Source: Treponema sp. JC4 | GTDB taxonomy: Bacteria > Spirochaetota > Spirochaetia > Treponematales > Treponemataceae | Length of the DNA: 64,000 bases | Direction: 5' to 3' | NCBI RefSeq assembly: GCF_000260795.1 | Contig: NZ_AJGU01000004.1 | Span: 1-64,000 of the forward strand | Part shown: piece after piece, positions 60,487-64,000 of the stretch | Layout of the letters: every line of letters starts with the position of its first letter | Numbering within the stretch: position 1 is the first letter of the stretch | Notes under the pieces: generated by a model | The model's database searches: none | What the model saw: the letters and a program-made list of their open reading frames with translations, nothing else | Told to the model about the DNA's origin: nothing | Position numbers and translations under genes: made by a program

Positions 60487-60987
60487 TTAGAAATCGTAAT
60501 TTTTATAAATTACGACTGCTGCGATGTCCGTGTAACTTTTTGCCTCCTCGTTTTTCTCCGTAACTGTCAAAGTCAGTTTATAGGTCTTACCAATTTCCAG
60601 AACTCCCTTATCAAGCGATTCTGGAATATAGGCGACAAACGTTCGGGAAACCCTGTCGGTGTCATTGAACATAACCAGATCAATTTCGGTTGGTCCAACG
60701 GCCGGGTCATAAGCTTCTTCAGGGTCTGTCAAAACCCAGGTATACGACCTGCAGTTATACGGAGCAGCAAGATTCAGCGTGTCCACACTGGAAACATAGT
60801 AGATTGGGAAAAGCATTTCGCTTGCCACAAAATCCGGGTCTCCAGGAGATGGCTGTGTACCGTCATCTACAGCATGTGTGATTGTAAAGTTTGAATTGTA
60901 GTCATCAAGCATCGTTTGAACGCTGTTCGAGCATCCAATCACCAGAAGCAGGAGCAGCAGAATTACTACAAAACGAAGCTTATTCAC
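60487..60987 (-). CDS. small lipoprotein
   Basis: The 166-residue product has a lipoprotein signal (lipobox LVIGC, about residues 15-19). The mature part looks like one Ig- or PKD-like beta-sandwich (SYTWVLTDPEEAYDP; KTYKLTLTVTEKNEEAKSYTDIAAVVI). The WVLTD and KLTLTVT phrases are typical of PKD-type folds. AAGGAGGG lies before the ATG. It starts 12 bases after the WD40/barrel gene and precedes the large lipoprotein genes, so it belongs to the same operon. Confidence 0.82.
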   Translation of the reverse strand: MNKLRFVVILLLLLLVIGCSNSVQTMLDDYNSNFTITHAVDDGTQPSPGDPDFVASEMLFPIYYVSSVDTLNLAAPYNCRSYTWVLTDPEEAYDPAVGPTEIDLVMFNDTDRVSRTFVAYIPESLDKGVLEIGKTYKLTLTVTEKNEEAKSYTDIAAVVIYKNYDF

Positions 60988-60999
60988 GTTTTGCCCTCC

Positions 61000-62622
61000 T
61001 TAACCTCCTGGAAGATTGATGTTGATTCCTACATCTGCGCTGAACGAGAACTGTAGAATCGTGTCATATTCTCCGCGAACTGACAAAGAAATAAATTTCC
61101 ATCCGAGTCCAACTTTTCCGGCAATATAAAATGATGGAAAAACCTTACTTGTTATTCTTGAATCCCCGAACTGACGATCCCAAAGCTGACAGAGAGAGCT
61201 TCCTAAAAGCACCTCACCGAAAACTTCCCAATCGTTACTCCAAGGCTTCATAGCAAAACCAACAGGGGCATAAACTTTCATGCCCATTAAAAGAGGACTT
61301 TCAATTGAGCCTCCGCGTAATTTATATGTGTAAGGGAACTGACTTGTAGGGAAACCAATAAAAGGTTCTACTTCAGCTCCAATATAGAAAGGCTTAAGCC
61401 ATTTATAGTTTTTGTAACCGATTCCGGCAGAGACAGCTATCATGTAAGGTGTTGGAAGGACTGCAAAGCTTGAATCTATTACAATCTGATGTCCGCTTTT
61501 AAAATAAGGACGGCGCGCACCGCGCTGATTTTCGAGGTCTTTAGGATCAAGATTTTTACCTTTCAGGCTGGTACTGTCATCTGCAACATAAAGCTTAAAG
61601 GCAGGCGGCTTTTCGCCCGGAAGCAGGAACACATCATCCACATCCAATATATAGATACAACCGTCTCTATACCCCTGAAGCAGTTTTTTTCCGTTGTTGT
61701 CAAATGCGTAACAGGTGAGTTCTGCATGGCTGTAACGCGGAATGTAACCTAAATATTTTCCGGTTTCCATGCTGTAAAAGTAGAACTGGTTGTCTGCGCA
61801 GTTTAAAATAAGAGTATCGCCGTCCGGCGAAAGGCTTAGAGAGCGGATTGGCTTTTTGGATTTTATAATCCTGCTGACGTTTCCGTAAAAATCGGTTATT
61901 ACTACCTGCTTTTTCTTCAGCGGATAGATTATTCCCTTACTGTCTTTTGTAAAAATCGGCGTGACGTTCATTTCGCTCGGGTAGAGCATGGAGTAGAGTA
62001 CGTGACCGGAGCTTACGTCCAGAATGTAAATCTGATTATCTTCGGCTCCCACTGCAAGATATTTGTTGTCGGGGCTGAAATGCAGGCTCTTTGCGGGCTT
62101 GTTCAGCACCTGGCTCTTTCGTTCAATCAAAGTTTCTGTCATGTAGTTCTGCATGTAAATGTAGATGCAGTTGCCTGTGTCGGCGGTGGCAAGGTAGTTA
62201 CCGTTCCAGTTGTAGGCCATGGCCGTAGGGAAGTTTGCCGCATCTGATTGAGCCGCATTTACAGGCGTTTCATTCGGCAGAATTCGGATTTCCAGGGTGT
62301 TTTCTTCTGAAAGGGTTGCCAGCTGGTCGCCGTTTCCTTTTGTTTCCTGGGTAAATTCCATGAACTGAAGGTTACCGTTTTCTGTCTGAATGGATTGCAG
62401 AAGGGAATACTCATTTCCATCGCGCACAAGAATATTATTCTCTTCTGTGTAGGCAAAAATTGTTCCGTCTTTGTTCCAGGTTGCTCCGTGAACCGGGAAT
62501 GGCGTTTTTACCATAGGAATTACCATGTCCTGAGCGCATAGCTTTCCCCACAGGGCGCAAATCAAAGAGAAAAAGATGAGAAATTTAGTTTTCTGTTTTC
62601 CAAAAACTTTGCTAAACAACAT
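61000..62622 (-). CDS. exported WD40-like beta-propeller protein with C-terminal barrel
   Basis: The 540-residue product has a signal segment (about 10-31, ALWGKLCAQ). Residues of about 40-340 contain seven or so WD40-type blades (ATWNKDGTIFAYTEENNILVRD, SLHFSPDNKYLAVGAEDNQIYILD, SLSLSPDGDTLILNCADNQFYFYS). After a linker (about 345-375) the last 165 residues are Tyr/Gly-rich strands like a barrel. It is the first gene of the envelope operon and has a sigma-28-like GCCGATAA promoter shared with the Ig-repeat gene. The pairing of propeller and barrel recalls the metalloprotease at 9.3 kb. Function is unknown. Confidence 0.85.
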   Translation of the reverse strand: MLFSKVFGKQKTKFLIFFSLICALWGKLCAQDMVIPMVKTPFPVHGATWNKDGTIFAYTEENNILVRDGNEYSLLQSIQTENGNLQFMEFTQETKGNGDQLATLSEENTLEIRILPNETPVNAAQSDAANFPTAMAYNWNGNYLATADTGNCIYIYMQNYMTETLIERKSQVLNKPAKSLHFSPDNKYLAVGAEDNQIYILDVSSGHVLYSMLYPSEMNVTPIFTKDSKGIIYPLKKKQVVITDFYGNVSRIIKSKKPIRSLSLSPDGDTLILNCADNQFYFYSMETGKYLGYIPRYSHAELTCYAFDNNGKKLLQGYRDGCIYILDVDDVFLLPGEKPPAFKLYVADDSTSLKGKNLDPKDLENQRGARRPYFKSGHQIVIDSSFAVLPTPYMIAVSAGIGYKNYKWLKPFYIGAEVEPFIGFPTSQFPYTYKLRGGSIESPLLMGMKVYAPVGFAMKPWSNDWEVFGEVLLGSSLCQLWDRQFGDSRITSKVFPSFYIAGKVGLGWKFISLSVRGEYDTILQFSFSADVGININLPGG

Positions 62623-62676
62623 TCTAAAGCTGTCGCAGCATATATTTTGAAAAAAAATACAGACTCCGACATTTGT

Positions 62677-62703
62677 TTATCGGCAGGATAGGGGTAATTC
62701 TTG
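62677..62703 (-). promoter_or_regulatory. sigma-28-like promoter of the envelope lipoprotein operon
   Basis: Minus strand: a perfect GCCGATAA (62684-62677), with CAAGAATT about 15 bases upstream as a weak -35, about 55 bases before the ATG at 62622. The CTGCCGATAA context and the TGTATTTTTTTT downstream match the site before the Ig-repeat gene. Confidence 0.5.
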
Positions 62704-62785
62704 AGAATTTACTAAGAAGGTAATTAAATGATGATAAAAATTGGTTTAACGTTCATCTATTAACAAAAAATTATGAAAAATTTTG

Positions 62786-62814
62786 TTGACAACGAAAAAT
62801 ATGCAAGTTATATT
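62786..62814 (+). promoter_or_regulatory. consensus promoter of the orphan small RNA
   Basis: TTGACA (62786-62791), exactly 17 bases, TATATT (62809-62814). It is the best sigma-70 match noticed in the window and reads into a gene-free stretch. Confidence 0.8.
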
Positions 62815-62820
62815 TATATC

Positions 62821-62917
62821 AGCTTGTAAATAAGCTGATAAACTCTCTCCGATGACCAACTATGTTGGTCGGCACGCTTCCCTTCTAGTGTTACTGTCTG
62901 GGAAGCGTGTTTTTTTT
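62821..62917 (+). ncRNA. candidate small RNA with own promoter and terminator
   Basis: Transcription from the promoter at 62786-62814 would give an RNA of about 97 bases. It holds hairpin 1 ATCAGCTT-GTAAAT-AAGCTGAT (62818-62839, partly overlapping the start point), hairpin 2 GACCAAC-TAT-GTTGGTC (62854-62870), and an intrinsic terminator CACGCTTCCC/GGGAAGCGTG (62873-62882 and 62900-62909) with eight T. The single-stranded AAACTCTCTCC between hairpins 1 and 2 could pair with ribosome-binding sites (GGAGAG). No reading frame of note exists, and the next gene is on the other strand, so this is not a leader. I do not recognise the family. Confidence 0.75.
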
Positions 62918-62929
62918 AACTGATAAGCA

Positions 62930-63105
62930 GGGATTTTAAGGGGTGCAACCCCTTATGCGAGAGGGTAGCCCGCAACGAAGTGCCGCCGCATCGCTCGCTA
63001 GTCTCGCGACGAACCATTTTTATCGATAATCCTAAATCGACCCGCTGTCGCAGCTCGATTTTTAACGGATTTTCGATTTTCGGTAGGGGAAGGCTTTCCC
63101 CTCAC
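62930..63105. repeat. GC-rich intergenic element (family 2), copy beside cysE
   Basis: Between the small RNA and cysE lies a block with AAGGGGTGCAACCCCTT, GAGGGTAGCCCGCAACGAAGTGC, CGCATCGCTCGC and AGGGGAAGGCTTTCCCCT, the last near the cysE end as a hairpin. The GGGTAGC...GCAACGA-GTGC part resembles the minus strand of the element at 9216-9290. No gene is seen here. Confidence 0.4.
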
Positions 63106-63106
63106 C

Positions 63107-63976
63107 TTAATCCTGAGTAATTACGCTATTTGCAGGAACTGATTTAGTTACCCAGGTATTTCCACCGATTGTAGAACCTTTTCCAATGACAGTTTCACCG
63201 CCCAAGATTGTAGCGTTGGCATAAATTGTTACATCATCTTCTATAGTAGGGTGTCTTTTGTTGCCTGTAAGAGACTTCTTTACGCTAAGGGCACCCAGTG
63301 TTACACCCTGATAAATCTTAACATTTGTTCCTATTATACAGGTTTCGCCGATAACAACACCGGTTCCGTGATCAATAAAGAAAGACTCGCCGATTTTTGC
63401 GCCCGGGTGAATGTCGATTCCGGTTTTTCCGTGTACGTGCTCGCTCATAATACGTGGAACAATTGGAACTCCGTTTTCGTAAAGATAGTGGGCGATGCGG
63501 TAAACAAGAATGGCTTCAAGGCCCGGGTATGAAAGAATTACTTCTTCATTGCTTTTTGCGGCCGGGTCTCCGTTAAAGGCGGCAATTACATCCTTCTGAA
63601 TTTTGCGGCGGATTTCCGGGATTTCTTCTATAAGGCCTGTGGCAACTTCTTCTGCCAGCTGGAAGCATTTTGAGTTTGTAGGATTCTGGCGGCAGTCTGA
63701 CTGTGCTTTTGTGGTAAGGGTATAGATAAGTGCTTTCTGGATTTCTTTTGTAAGCTTTGCTATTACGTTGTTAACTTTCTGTCCGGTTACGTAGCGGATA
63801 TTTACCGGGTCAATATCTTCTGCCTTCTTAAAACCTGGGAATACCAGAGTCTGAATGTCTCCCAGAATTTCCACAACGTTCTGGCGGTTAGGGAAGGAAT
63901 CAGAATCGCTTCTATTAATTAAACCGTAGCGGTGATAAGAATCAAGAATACCATCGATAAGCATGTCTATTGTCAT
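63107..63976 (-). CDS. cysE: serine O-acetyltransferase
   Basis: The 289-residue product transfers acetyl from acetyl-CoA to serine, the first step of cysteine synthesis. After an N-terminal helical domain (about 1-165) comes the SAT signature YPGLEAILVYRIAHYLY, then a left-handed beta-helix of hexapeptide repeats (about 185-280) with IDIHPGAKIGESFFIDHGTGVVIGET, including the catalytic His/Asp region, and KRHPTIEDDVTIYANATILG. It is close to the plant/EpsC type. I chose ATG 63976, with GGAG 7 bases upstream, over an in-frame TTG at 63991 that lies before that site. Confidence 0.95.
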   Translation of the reverse strand: MTIDMLIDGILDSYHRYGLINRSDSDSFPNRQNVVEILGDIQTLVFPGFKKAEDIDPVNIRYVTGQKVNNVIAKLTKEIQKALIYTLTTKAQSDCRQNPTNSKCFQLAEEVATGLIEEIPEIRRKIQKDVIAAFNGDPAAKSNEEVILSYPGLEAILVYRIAHYLYENGVPIVPRIMSEHVHGKTGIDIHPGAKIGESFFIDHGTGVVIGETCIIGTNVKIYQGVTLGALSVKKSLTGNKRHPTIEDDVTIYANATILGGETVIGKGSTIGGNTWVTKSVPANSVITQD

Positions 63977-64000
63977 TTTGTAACTCCGCAATATTTTTAT

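Noticed and set aside
1-64000. CRISPR arrays, tRNA or rRNA genes
   Set aside because: I looked for regularly spaced repeats and for conserved tRNA T-arm and rRNA sequences and saw none; a tool-based scan could still find a missed tRNA.

Overview
The window looks like part of a chromosome of a host-associated spirochaete, most likely a rumen or gut Treponema. The evidence is indirect: many signal-peptide proteins ending in putative outer-membrane barrels, families of large envelope proteins and lipoproteins, GCCGATAA-type (sigma-28/FliA-like) promoters, a galactan-degrading locus, and moderate GC. I saw no rRNA, tRNA, prophage, IS transposase or CRISPR array.

Layout. 1-8.3 kb (minus): an operon of three envelope genes, namely a 2051-residue Ig-like-repeat protein, a TPR/barrel protein and a membrane protein cut by the window edge, behind a sigma-28-like promoter. 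8.4-9.2 kb: a Sir2 deacylase. 9.3-14.5 kb (minus): a metalloprotease/propeller/barrel protein, a lipoprotein, an NlpC/P60 peptidase and a small CBM48-type glycogen-binding protein. 14.66-15.94 kb: a SAM-II-type riboswitch ahead of metK. 16.0-20.9 kb (minus): an operon of a DUF2156 protein, a transporter-like protein with a kinase-like tail, and an RsbU-like PP2C phosphatase. 21.0-23.7 kb: nth, an MscS channel and an HD protein. 23.8-27.1 kb: a flavoprotein, a circularly permuted amino-acid-binding protein and an ABC permease. 27.2-35.4 kb: a LuxR-type membrane regulator, then a two-arm cluster (GT2, LPLAT, thioesterase, LolA-like and MMPL on the minus strand; ACP and a membrane/AMP-ligase fusion on the plus strand) resembling the tailoring and export half of aryl-polyene/flexirubin clusters without its ketosynthases. 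35.5-37.8 kb: a c-di-GMP phosphodiesterase. 37.8-44.3 kb: GH53 galactanase, a LacI regulator and a giant GH94-like protein with a LacI-type operator. 44.4-50.5 kb: tsaD, a DUF610 protein, an Hsp20 gene with a sigma-54-type promoter, PAP2 and radA. 50.6-54.2 kb: an AT-rich accessory patch (XRE regulator, two unknown genes, an Rpn-like nuclease). 54.3-62.6 kb (minus): a five-gene envelope operon of lipoproteins and barrels behind a second sigma-28-like promoter. 62.8-62.9 kb: an orphan small-RNA gene. 63.1-64 kb: cysE.

The most notable items are these. (1) A dispersed, about 140-170 bp, highly structured repeat occurs in three copies (26.3, 47.0 and 48.0 kb), and its stems keep pairing through compensatory changes. 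(2) A solute-binding protein has its two halves in swapped order. (3) A SAM-II-type riboswitch with a long hairpin-containing loop precedes metK. (4) A free-standing small-RNA gene has a consensus promoter and terminator. (5) Several genes have a -10 box 6-9 nt before the start codon, implying leaderless mRNAs. All assignments come from reading the sequence; no database search was run.
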